A DNA stretch of 64,000 nt, taken from contig FLMG01001397.1 of the NCBI GenBank assembly GCA_900088475.1, positions 44,158 through 108,157 of the forward strand, written 5' to 3'. Below the pieces are notes generated by a model, which was not told the origin of the DNA, made no database searches, and was given only the letters and a program-made list of their open reading frames with translations. Positions within the stretch are counted from its first letter, which is position 1, and each line of letters begins with the position of its first letter. Of the stretch, positions 46,801-58,500 are shown in pieces. Source of the DNA: Hyphochytrium catenoides (lineage: Eukaryota > Sar > Hyphochytriomycetes > Hyphochytriales > Hyphochytriaceae). Both the position numbers and the translations under genes were made by a program.

Positions 46801-49800
46801 CAGCTGCCATATTATCAGGTCATCATTCTTCACGACATTGATCGCTCATCAAGGATAAGGACGAGCTCTATATAAGGTAGAAGATCAACAAGATAGGAGA
46901 ACGATCGGCGGACGAGGATGGATAGTCCATCTTGCTGAGGCAGAGGAGGCGTAACCGGCGTCACTCATCTACCCGATCAAAGAGCACAGAGTCCTAATAT
47001 ACTTCTATATAGTCCGTGAACCTTATAATACCCTGAGTCGGAGTCGTATGATCAGTTATGGATGGACCCTAGTCTCACTTCCGCTACGAGCTGGTAACAG
47101 GAAGAGTCAAGAGATGCAAGGTTCTTTCGGGCGTCTGGCATTCTACCAGAGAGCAACATTCCCGTCACGAACGCCAGCAATATGCTCCTGTTCTCCCTCT
47201 GGCGAGAGAGATTTGCTGGAAGGACGCGGGTATGCTGGCATATCATCATAACTCTGTCAATCTAGGTGGGCCACAATTAATGGCCACGTCCTTCTTATCT
47301 TCTTTTCAGTACAGCAGAGGCATCTATTGTTGTTCTGCTCCACAAACGGTGCTCCGCTCTTTCCTAGCAAAGAGCTCCCTGGACATGCAGGCTGCTCTCC
47401 ATTCACCTCAGGGTCAGTCCCCGAGAAGTGGCAAGGAGTGTATCTGATGGAACAATAACTCAATATTTCTTAAGTGGCTTTTGCGCTTAAGGTTATAATG
47501 CGAAGCACATTACGGCGCGCTCATGGGCAAGTCGCGATGGATAGAAGAAGCCGCGACGTGGTACCACCACGGGGGCATTATAAAGAGGACACTGCCACTA
47601 TCCTTTAGGAGTTTCCGCAAGAGACCAAGAGGTAACAACCCGCCCCTCGCTGATGATGAGGTATGAAGAGCGGTTGCGACCAGCAGTATCTGCCCTAGAA
47701 GATGAGCTAAAGGCATCAACCTGAATGGGTAAAGTGATTGGGGCACGGATAGAGGAGACAGCAACGTCCTTTCTTTTTAGGGAACACGACTACGAGTAGA
47801 GCAAGCCTGAAGCGGCACCCACCTCCACCGAGGAACTCCGCTACTTCAACCTTCAACCTACATAATGGACCAAGTCGAGCTTGCCGTTGAGACCGTAGCG
47901 AATAGGTGGTGCAATGGTGGAGCAGAGAGTCCAACCAGCGAGGCCGACTACTGATGAAGGCGCGGTACCTGACTCCGCCCCTTGCAGATCTTGAGCAGAG
48001 CAGGCAGTGGCGTCCCCAAACTAACAACTAGGTTGTGCCCGTTTGTGCAGCAAGCAAAGGGAACATGGCCTTCCCCTGGCCTACGACTCCTCCCCTGCTA
48101 TGATACGTACCCGTCCTTTTCCATCTTCATCATTATACATCGCTGCTGAGCAAGATCTCCGTGTGTGCATCTTATAGTAAGGCGTCATCTTCCATCCTCT
48201 TCCAGTCCGATCAGTGCTCAAGCGCAGACTCTATCATTCAAGCGATACACTGCACAACTACAAGTTGGGGGATGTGCATCGCAGGAGCAAGAGGCGCCGC
48301 CCCTACCCTAATCGTCGCTCGCTGCGAAGTACTGCAGCTTCTCTAGTACAATCCAGGGCTTGCACACACCATGAATTGAACTTGTCCATCTAGCACATTG
48401 CGTAGTCATGACCATAGTTTTCGTTCTTCTTCTGTCGTCGTGCATCAGAAGCATTAGAGAACGCCTTTCCCTTGGTTCAGAACGTTCAAAGATTGCACCG
48501 TTGATATAAGGACACCTTCGTCATCTAAACTCCCCTTGCGGAGCAAACAAATCCAGAGATAAACGGGGACTAAGAGGGAGGCTCCACCTCCTTCCCTGAA
48601 GCACTGGGCGTTAATAAGCCTGCTCGGTGCTCGGAGTCGTCCCACTAGGAGGAAGAAGGCAGAGTGGAAGTTCGTTCTCAACTCCATTGTACTCGACTGG
48701 TGGTAGCTCCTGCTGCGATGTCCAACTAGGTCTTAGACCTAAGGTGCCTGACGACATAGATATTTGCGGCCTGTCTCATTTAAAGGATAGAAGAGGCCTG
48801 TTGAGTTGCGTTGTTTCTGGGCTTTCTTTCAGAAGGTTCTAATAAAGAAAGAGTAGTAGAGGTGTATGTACCTATCACTTGCAGAGAACGCTGCGAAGAA
48901 GGAAGAAGAAGACCAACTCTTGCCGCCGTAGGAACTTGCGGACTAAGGCTTTCTCTCTCTTTCTCATCGATCATCCATTCTTGAGGATAAAGTGGAGCAG
49001 GCCAAGCCCGATGAAGATGAGCACGACCAGCAGTAGGGAAGCAAGACGGGGCATTATCGTCTTACCTTGTGGTTCAAGGGCGGACATCCTAATGTGCCCG
49101 CAACGTGGAAGTCTCCTGAAGATTAACCTCCTTTTGCCAGTGTTATGGATAGTCTTACAACCCCAAAGGCTGAAGATAAGCCTCTGGGTTGCTGATCAAG
49201 ATTATAGAAGGCTTTGAAGAGTTGCTGGCTGTTCCGTGGTTGCTTTATCTTTGGCCCAGACAGACAGACATCAAAGGAAGGCGGCGGCTGCGGTTAGAGT
49301 TAGGAAGGATCGTCCCTGCTAAAGCCAGACCTTCTACCCTTCTTCCATACCAAGCGGGCGGGCCTAGAAGAAGAAGTAGGCACCCAGCAACCCAGAAGGA
49401 AACGGAACCAGAGAATGCGGAGTCAAGAAAGAGAGTCATCTCCTTGCGCCACACCCCATCCCATCATGGAGCTGGCGCGGAGGAAGCTACTTCCGATCCC
49501 CGAGTTTGTTGCTCCAGGTTCTTTCTTCTTTCTCGGCCTTGACTGCCGAGACATTGGGCATCGCTGCCTGTCACTTGCATGGAAGTTGCACCTCTCCTAT
49601 TTCTTAGTCCACTGGTTTCTATGGTCAAACCCTTACCCTAGCGTCGTTCTCTCCTCATAACTACTTCTCTATCTTCCTCTTCTTGCCGTCTTTCCCTTTT
49701 CTATGATATCTAGTGCTGTCGATGATCATGCTATCCCTTTGATTTTCTTCCTACAAGTAGGGAAACAGTAGGAAGCGCCATGGAATTATACATATTCTCA

Positions 49801-50380
49801 CATTCTGCTCTGCGCTTGATTTTCTTCGGAGCAGAGGGCCACGAAGAGGTCGATTGATGGTGTGCGTGAGGACGGCCGCCCTTTTCCTCCCTTGCTCCTT
49901 TATAGAACTATCAAGAGCGGTTAGAGGAGGTGACACTGCTCTCGTCACGTAGAGCCAAACCTGCACCATTAAACTTCAACCGAACTTTGATCTTGTCTTA
50001 TCCTTGCTTCGTACATTCATCGGAGCAACTTAAGCCTGCGGATGATGTTTTGCCATGTTCAACCTTGAGGTCGATTCACGTCGCAGGCATAGGGTGCAGA
50101 TATATCAAGGAAGTGCCCCAGACTTCAAGACCCTTCCAAACACACGGCACTTATACATCCTAGTCCATAAGCTTGCTCTCTTCGGCCATGTGTTCACACG
50201 TATAAGTTTCCTCTGGTTGAGACCCCGAAAGAGGGTTCCCACCACGTATGTTTGGAGATCGAAGAAGTTCAATCTGGCTCCAACCATTCACTTTTCAATT
50301 TCCCAGGAGGAGCAGAACTGCCCCGGCAGCACTAGCTGGCTTTGCAATAGACATTACTCTGTCAGTCACACCGAGGTAAC

Positions 50381-51967
50381 ATGAGCACACCCGAAGGTCC
50401 CCGCCGGTCAGAGAACCGGTACTCTGACCCAGCTGTCAAGCTGCAGAAAGAGGATGATGGCCCAGGCAACAATACCTTTGTAGTTCTGGTCGTGCTCTTC
50501 GGTGCTATCGGAGGTATCCTCTTCGGTCTGGATCAGGCCAACTTCTCAGGCGCGATGGTCAAGGATGACTTCGTTCAAGATTTCTGCTATGACACCTACG
50601 GCAATGTCACGATGGGTGGAACATCCACATGTAATATCATTGAGTGCGGACAGGAAGCCCACCCTGACTGCAGTCAGCCTTCTGGCTATACCAACTTCAT
50701 CGCCTGGAGTGCATCTATCATCCCTCTTGGGGCGGTGTTCGGTACTCTCTTTATCGCTCCGTACATCACAAGGCGCTTTGGTCGTCGTTTTGCTCTCTCT
50801 TTCGGCTCCATTTTCGTCTCCGCAGCGATGCTGTGGTGCGCCTTGGCAGGAAGTCCTACCCAGTTTCTTATTGCACGTGCTCTGACCGGTCTGGGAGTTG
50901 GCTGTGTCACCTATACGCTCCCAATGTACAACTCCGAGATCGCACCTGCTAGCATCCGTGGTGCCCTCGGTGTAACCATGCAGCTGGCTTGTGTCATTGG
51001 TTCTCAGATTGCGACCGCCTATAACATTCCAGACTCCACGTCCTGGAAGGTCTCTATTGGCGCCCCCATCGTTCCAGCAATGATTGTGGGTATCGGTATC
51101 TGGTTTATGCCAGAGAGTCCTCGTTACGTGATGCAGACTAAAGGCACTGAGGCAGCCAGGGCAATCCTTGTTCGCGTTAGAAGGACTCAGGCTGTAGACA
51201 ACGAGATCATGTACCTGCAAGAGGCGCTAAAGCAGGAGGAAGAAGAGCAGCCCTGGAGCACACTCTGGACCGATGCATCCATCCGCAAGCGTGTGATCAT
51301 CGCTAACCTTCTTCAATGGTTCCAACAGTTCACGGGTATCAATGCTATGGTTGGCTTTGGTCCTACTGTCTTCATTAGTCTTGGTCTTGCTCTGGACGCC
51401 AATGTCGCCAACTTCATTGCAAACGGCTTCAATTTGATTGGAACCATCGTTATGATGGGTGTTATTGACAGAGTTGGTCGCCGTCCTCTCCTCATTGCTG
51501 GCGCTATTGTCATGCTTTTGACAATGGGAACTGCCGGTGTTGCCCAGCTCGCGTGGCCTGTAGCAGAGGGACAAAAGTCTCCTACCAAGGCTACCTTCCA
51601 GTTCGTCCTGCTCTGCATCTATTTCCTGGGCTTTGCCATTGCATGGGGAGGTTGCGCATGGGTCATCCCATCCGAGATTTTCCCAATGGACGTGAAAGAG
51701 AAGGCACTGGCAACCTCCGTGGGCTCTCAGTGGTTCGCTAACTTTGTCATCGCGCAAATTGTGCCCCACATGATCGAGGACTGGGGAATTGGGTGGACCT
51801 TTATTTTCTTCGCTTTCTTCCTCTTCGCTTCCATTTTCTTTGTCCACTTCATGATCCCTGAGACTAAGGGTGTTGAACTCGAGGACATGGACAAGCTATT
51901 TGGACCAAGAAAGTATCTTTCCAAATCTTTGCCTGTCACCCCTGGGGTCCCTGGCTCTAGCCCTTAG
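50381..51967 (+). CDS. MFS sugar porter (hexose transporter-like), 528 aa
   Basis: Single exon starting at a clear ATG. The sugar-porter signatures are all present: GAIGGILFGLDQANFSGAMV in TM1, RRFGRRFALSFG after TM2, a VGCVTYTLPMYNSEIAPASI segment, PESPRYVMQTKG at the end of the first half, NLLQWFQQFTGINAMVGFG in TM7, DRVGRRPLL after TM8, WVIPSEIFPMDVKEKA in TM10, and PETKGVELEDMDKLFG after TM12. The first outer loop is long and Cys-rich (CNIIECGQEAHPDC), as in some fungal and oomycete hexose carriers. It most likely imports hexoses with protons across the plasma membrane. The ABC pump lies 9 kb upstream, divergent; the giant surface-protein gene is convergent. Confidence 0.94.
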   Translation: MSTPEGPRRSENRYSDPAVKLQKEDDGPGNNTFVVLVVLFGAIGGILFGLDQANFSGAMVKDDFVQDFCYDTYGNVTMGGTSTCNIIECGQEAHPDCSQPSGYTNFIAWSASIIPLGAVFGTLFIAPYITRRFGRRFALSFGSIFVSAAMLWCALAGSPTQFLIARALTGLGVGCVTYTLPMYNSEIAPASIRGALGVTMQLACVIGSQIATAYNIPDSTSWKVSIGAPIVPAMIVGIGIWFMPESPRYVMQTKGTEAARAILVRVRRTQAVDNEIMYLQEALKQEEEEQPWSTLWTDASIRKRVIIANLLQWFQQFTGINAMVGFGPTVFISLGLALDANVANFIANGFNLIGTIVMMGVIDRVGRRPLLIAGAIVMLLTMGTAGVAQLAWPVAEGQKSPTKATFQFVLLCIYFLGFAIAWGGCAWVIPSEIFPMDVKEKALATSVGSQWFANFVIAQIVPHMIEDWGIGWTFIFFAFFLFASIFFVHFMIPETKGVELEDMDKLFGPRKYLSKSLPVTPGVPGSSP

Positions 51968-52592
51968 GTGAGGCTTGCCATCTGAATGAGAGCTGATAAA
52001 CAGGATAGACATTGTGGAAGGTTGGAGATGAGGCAGCGACCGCTGTCATGTCCTCACTCGAGACTACCTGCAGTCCGTTTCCTATCGTTGTCGTAGCTCG
52101 TCCAAACTCCTTTTCAAAGTGAGCGGCGCCGCTTGCCAAATGATGATTTGTCTTAGTCAGCCGTATGCCTGTTAGATTTTCGGCGCGGTTGACCTACTCT
52201 ACCTCCAGCTTTTTAGTAAATAATGCAAACCCCGATTCCAAAAGCGCACAGACTTTAATCTATTACTTAGTCTTCTCCTAGTTTGCAGACATTATCCGCA
52301 GCATCATGACAAGAACTATGAGAGCTAGCTGGAACGCTCAATGCTGTCGATAACGGTAGTTAGGATTAAGAATTATGTAGGCACGGCGTCAACCAAGCAG
52401 CGTAATACTTCTGCCGGAAAGTGAATTTCATTACTTTGTTAAAGTAAAACATAGAGACAAAGAGGAAAGAAAGGTGCAGGAGCTAGCTTGCCTTAGCAGA
52501 GCAACTCGATTCTTTCCTCAGCTTACTGACTAGCGATGGCAAAAGTACAAAGGTGTGCGGTGCTCGCCTTCAAGAGGAGGTACTATTGCTCC
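51968..52592. other. Convergent spacer
   Basis: About 625 bases between the stop codons of the sugar porter and the giant gene. No frame of interest; AT-richer than the neighbouring coding sequence, fitting 3' UTRs. Confidence 0.6.
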
Positions 52593-55500
52593 TCAATTGG
52601 TCTCTTTTTCGGGTACGGTTCTCTCTCCACTTGTAGCTGCTCCTCTTTTCCTGCAGCAGCAGTAGTAGGACACGCCAATCAATAACAGAAGTCCCGCCAC
52701 AGCTCCGCCAATGGCACCGTAGAGTGCGACTTTGGAGTCCTGAGTTTCTTCCTCTCCTCCTCCTGAGCCAAGTACTGGCGTGTATTCAACGGCAAATGTC
52801 ACGCCGCTCACCTCCCCAACCTGGTCAGGATCCTGAACAATGCTCGTCTCAAGAAGCGCGTCGGAAACGGTGTTACGGGCTCTTACAGGATCTGACATGA
52901 CGGCGGCGACAGTCTGAGCGACCTCCTTACTGGTTGTCTTAGTCTCAAAGACAACGTACAACTTGGGCTCCCCGCTATCCTGAAGTTTACGCTTTGCGGT
53001 CTTTTCTGGAGGGGGAACCGTTCCCACGTAGACAATGGTGACAGCCGCTGGGTCAATGCTCATTGATTTGGCCAGCGTTTCTGTAAACTCTTGCTCTTTT
53101 GCCTTGAATTGCTCCACGGTCACGCCCTTCATAGAGGTTGTCGCCTCAATGACGTAAACTGGGATTAACTCCTCCTTAGTGGTCTCTGCTTTTGCGGGTG
53201 TGGGAGCGAAAGTGGGAAATATTTCCTCAATGGGGCGCGTGGGAGCTGGTGGCGTGGGGGCGCGGGTTGGTCTTGGAGTAGGAGAAGAAGTGGGCTGTGC
53301 AGTTGGCTGTGCAGTTGGTTCGCGTGTTGGTGTAGGCGTTGGCTTAGGAGTAGGTGCAGACGTAGGGGCTGGTGTCGGCTCTTCAGTATAGCTGCTAGCG
53401 TCAGCCCAGGACCGGAAGAGGTCACTGTCGTCTCTGGGCGCCAGGTACAATCTGCTACAATCCTCACCGACGTAGTTAGGCCCACAAAGACAGACTGCTT
53501 CGTTAGACCCATTCTCTGTGCATACTCCCTGACCATTGCATGGCATTCCATTAGCTGTAGGACAGAGTATCTGTGAGCAGTCCGCCCCAGAACGACTTGA
53601 CCGGCAAGAGCATGCATTTTCAATGCCACATGTTCCAGCGAAGTTGCAATGGTTAGGGCAGCCAGAGCTACAAGTGGAGCCCGAGAAGCCGCACTTGCAT
53701 TTGCACTCACTTGCTTTGGTGGTCGTGTTGTAGAAACAAATGCCGTTCTCGCAAGCTCCTGGGCAGCTAAGTGTCTCCCGAGCATTGAAGGTAGCGTCAT
53801 CTACACGTGCGATGGGGAAGTACACACCAGGTGAAGAGACAGTGGCGCACAGACCCTCCGCGGACATTGAAACCGTGGTGTTGACAATGGTCCAGGCGTT
53901 GGTGGACACTTCATAGCGGGCGAAGTCAAGAACTGGATATCCGTAGTCAAAGACACGGAGCTTTCTGGACAGACAGAGCGCCATCGAATTGAAGGTACCA
54001 TTATCGTTTACGGACACTCCATTACCATCGCCCAAGAGCTGAGCCCAAGCGACTCCGTTAGAATTGCGGATTGGCAGGCTATGGATCATATTGGTGGGGT
54101 TAAGCGCAGTGCCATTCGTGCAGGGCTCGACGACGGTCTCAAAGTCTCCGGAACTGACGAAGGTCAAAGTAACGGCCATGCTTATAGAGTTAGAACCAGA
54201 TTCTCCCGCCGATTCTGTCAGCATTCGGCGCTTCTTCTCTCCCTGTTCAATCAAAGCTTCAGAGTTCGCTGACTGGCAGGTAGTGTTCAGCTTGGCATAA
54301 AAGCAAGTGCCCTGAAGTGCCTTCTCTTCTCCGCAGAATGAGCTGGTGACACCTATAACATTCGAGTCGGCGTTACCGAAGCAGCTTTCACCCAGGGAGT
54401 CTCCACCGCTGAACCCGCAGTCACAGATTATGTCGTCGAGTCTTGTGGATATCATGTTATACTTGGAGAGTAAGATGGTCTTCCAGGTGCTTGCTGCACG
54501 CTTGATCAAGGGTGTCGCCAGTTCAGCCTTTAGTCTCCATTCTGCAATCATTGGCTGCCAAGAGTTAACTGTGGTCAACTCGCTCTTCTGCAACCAGGTC
54601 AGCGGTGTGACAGTTGGACCTCTCCAGCGCCCACTCTCCCATTGGTACTTGGGCTCAATAGATCCACTGCAGGCATCACATTCTTCTTCACTCTTGAAGC
54701 TAGACCGAAATTGCTCTCGACAGCCAAGGTATTGGTAGCAATCAGCTTCAGTTTTAGGCTCAGAGACCCATCTCGTCCTGTTCTGCGGGGTCGACAGCTC
54801 CTGACACTGCCCCTTTGTCGTCACCTCAGGAAGGTAACACCCACTGACCTTCTTATTGGCCTCAGGACACTCAGCTTTCCATGCAGAGACACAAATGCCA
54901 TCCTTGTAGACGCGCTGAGACCAATCACACCACTCCGTATCGAAGTAGGAGTAGGCGTAGTTGGTGTTGGTATCATTGACAATCTTCAAATAGCGGGCAG
55001 TGCACCTATGTGCCTCGTGCTTCCAGGACGGATCTGTGCAGCTGCAAAGATCTTCCCGTAGCTCATACCAGCCATTGCATTGACCTACGGACTCACAGAT
55101 CTCCTTGGTGGGAGGCTGGAACCAGCCATAGTAGCAGCGCAAGGCGGAGGTGACTGGATGGGAGGGGTTATTGCAGTCCTCTCTGGAGCTTGTATAGTTT
55201 GTGCACGAGAGCCATCGCAGGTCACCTGTTTCGCTGGAGCACTCAGCAGGATTGACAATAGAACGCAAGTATTCATGATTGTTCGTGCTGTTAAAGCAGC
55301 CGCCGCGTTGGGTTTCCGAAGACCAAGTATAACACATTTCCGTCCAGCGATCACATTGCGCCACGTTGAGTTGCTGACACTGGTCTTTAGTCCAGCCTTG
55401 ATTTGAGTACATGCCGGCATTGCATATTCCTTGCTCACACTCTGCTTCATTGTTCAGTCTTGATGGAATGTATGTCACGTCTAGACTATTGTAGGTGCCA

Positions 55501-58500
55501 GTCACCGTGTTCCCAGAGCCGTCCACCATGGTCTTTGCTTCACAACTTTCCTTGGTCATCCACCAGTTTGAGCAGACCCCAGTTCCATTTCCCCCCTCAG
55601 AATACCAGTAGAACCAGTTTGCTTGGCACACCGACTCATTCACAGCAGGAAAGTAGCATCCTCTGTTGCAAGAGACCGAATCCCAGTACTTAGCTGGCTT
55701 CTCATTTAGTCCTTCCAGATAGTAAACCTTGGGCTTGTTTGGATTGGGGCAGTAGTCCTCCGGAGCAGGGCCTTCCTGGGTGGAGGTGAAACAGCTCCAT
55801 CCATTGTACGAAGGGGAATCTTGCTCCGCTTTAGTGTGTCGATAGCATTGTTGGCTCCAATCTCCCTGGCGCTGCTCCCAATGTCCACCAGCTTCAAGGC
55901 AAGCGGTCTCACTCCACATGTTGAGAAGGCAAGCTTGGTCGCGCTGGTTCCACATGGGCCAGCAGGGCCCATACTGGCACTGACCGCACATGTTTCGATT
56001 AGGGTTATTGCACTCCTGTCCGGGCTGCACTGTTGCGTCATTACATGTCTGATAGGATAGGCATGCCGTTTTGTTCGCATAAATCACTTTCTCGCCACAG
56101 CACGTGGAATACTTGCGCTCGCAGTCAATGCAGTCGGAGTATAGCTCCATGCATTCGTTGTAACACCACTGTACATCGTTCCAGTACAGGCGGTCCTGAC
56201 AGTAGGTGTAATCCCCTGAGCTTGTCATGCGCCCAGTACAGCAGTATCCATAGTTGGGATTCTGCTGTACCCACGTCCCATTCGCGGCCTCGCAGCAGGT
56301 CGGGTTGTCAATGCTATAGCTAGGGGGCCCACCAGGAGGAATATAAGAGCAAACGTCCTTCTCAACTCCATTCTCAGTGATCTTGACAACATAAGCATCT
56401 TTAGGACAGCAGATGTCACCGGTTTGCCCACTAATCCCAGGGATCCATGTTCCATTCATCACCGATTCGCATCCTTCCCTAGTATAGAGTGACCCACATT
56501 TTTGATAGCACCGCTGATTTTCATCGCAGGGAAGCTTCTGGTCCGGGAACTGGCAGGTTGAATATTGGCAAACGCCGTTAGTATCCTTCCACATGCATGT
56601 CCAAACTCCACCCTCTGCTGCACAAGTGAGAGCGTTATCCACTCTGAAAGCTGAGTCCGTGGACTGCTTATATGAGATATACTGCCAACTGCTGCAAACG
56701 TTATCCTTTTGACAGTCTGGGTCACACCGATACTCCATGCGAGTGTAGCCAATGTCGGAGTGCCAAGACTCGGGTCCTGAGCACGTAGACTCCGTCATTC
56801 TGTCTTGGAAGGCAAGGGCAAACTCAGTGTCGTTTGTAGCGTCAGTGACATTCCAACCCTCCTTAAGATAGCCTACAAGGACTGGGTCCATGGACTCCTG
56901 GTAGCACTCTACGATGCAGGTACCCCACACGTTCCATGGCTGACTGCAAGTGCCTGTGGATTTTCCTGTCTCTATTTGGCATTTGATCAAGGAGCAAGAG
57001 CCACAATCGGAGTCCTTCTTGCACGTCTTGCCCCCGACAGAAGATAACTCGGCGTTGCACTTGGTGGAGACCTTATTGACCTCTGTCCACGGATCGGTGT
57101 TCATGTTCTTGGTCAGTGATTCTGTACATTCCTGAGCAGATTTCATATCTTCCATGATCGATGCCATCATAGATGCAACGCGGCTTGGGTGCTTGCATCG
57201 GCTGATGGCGTCATCCTTTATGCCCACTACCACGTCGATAAGACCGTCGGGGATGTCCTTTGGCCTGCAGCACATGTAGGATTGGAGCTCATAGTTGCAG
57301 CAAGGATCTGTTTGATAGTCTGGGTTTGGTACATGGACTCCCAGGGTTTCATTGTAGATGCTCCAAGGCTGACTGCAATAAGAAGGGACATTTTTCAGGT
57401 AGGTCACCTGTTTGCCAGTGATAAACATGGAGTTCAGAAGGCGCAGTCCATCGTCGTAGGCCGGCGCCTTGGTCTCGATTGCTGCGGCTAGGTAGTTGTT
57501 AAGGAGACCCTCAAAGGAGGTGACATCGGTGTCAAGTCTTTGAGCTCCTTCTATAAGAACTTGAATGACCTCGCTAAAGCGTGAAGCATTCAACGTTAAT
57601 GGCTGTTCATCGAGCTTGAAGAGTTTGCATGGCTCCACGCGTGAGGAGCAAGACTTATCCTTGCAACTTTCTTCGTAGAACATGGGCATTAGACGCACTC
57701 CAGCGGCTCCAGAAGCGAGGTAGTCCTCCGTGATGCCGCAATAGCCAAGCTCTCTTGCGCGGGTGTTGTTATAGTTGATAGATTGAGCGATTCCTGAGGA
57801 ATAGTACTCATTGGAACATATCAGTTGCTCATTCTCATAGCTGCTTGTCCCATAGGTCATCGTCTCAGAGAGGCCCAGCATAAACTGAATTACACCTTTC
57901 TTCCTTCGCATGGATGATGGCACCAGCTTGATGAGGTCGAGATTACTAAAGTCTTGTAAGCCTTGGTTATTAGGTTGATTGGTCCCAGAATAGCGGAATC
58001 GCAGAAGCTCCGCAAGCAGCGCCCACTTGGCTGGCTCCTCGGTTGGTGGGAGCATCTGAAGAGACCTTTGGCTTACAATTCGGAGTCCCCAATCCTGTTG
58101 GCATTGTACATTGTTAGGCTGGCTCCAGGGTGCCACCCTGAAGCCTTGTCGGGACTCATCTGTCAGTGTTCCGTTGATCAAGAACAGCTCTGCGTAGGTA
58201 GGCAGCTGCAGCGAGCCATTATACTGATTTTTGATTGTCGGGAAGACATACGGCAGGACGTCCCAGATTTGCATGGATGTGAGGTTCGTCAAAGAAACTT
58301 CCGTGCGTCCCATTGCCAGGTCTTGCAAGAGAGAGAGGACAAGCGGATCTAGCTTATTCATCTCGCTCGTTGGCATGGTGAAGAGTGGATTGCCATACTG
58401 AAAGAGGATGCCAGGAGGTTCGCCGTTCTCATCGCCGTTGGATACGAGTGGGCACTCAAAGACCGCGTATCTAATGGAAGTAAGATGCTTGGCGTTGACG

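Larger units (their letters stand above)
41355..50380. other. 9-kb divergent spacer without recognisable genes
   Basis: Lies between the start codons of the ABC pump (minus) and the sugar porter (plus). All frames are under about 125 codons and low-complexity or featureless. The stretch is rich in GAA/AGG/CAT-type triplets, notably 43850-46900, and holds the CT and CCGT tracts listed separately. I found no tRNA-like, rRNA-like or transposase-like sequence. Non-coding RNA or small multi-exon genes cannot be excluded by eye. Confidence 0.6.

Noticed and set aside
50546-51847. Long minus-strand frames opposite the sugar porter
   Set aside because: Antisense shadows of a well conserved MFS gene; no domain and no splice logic.
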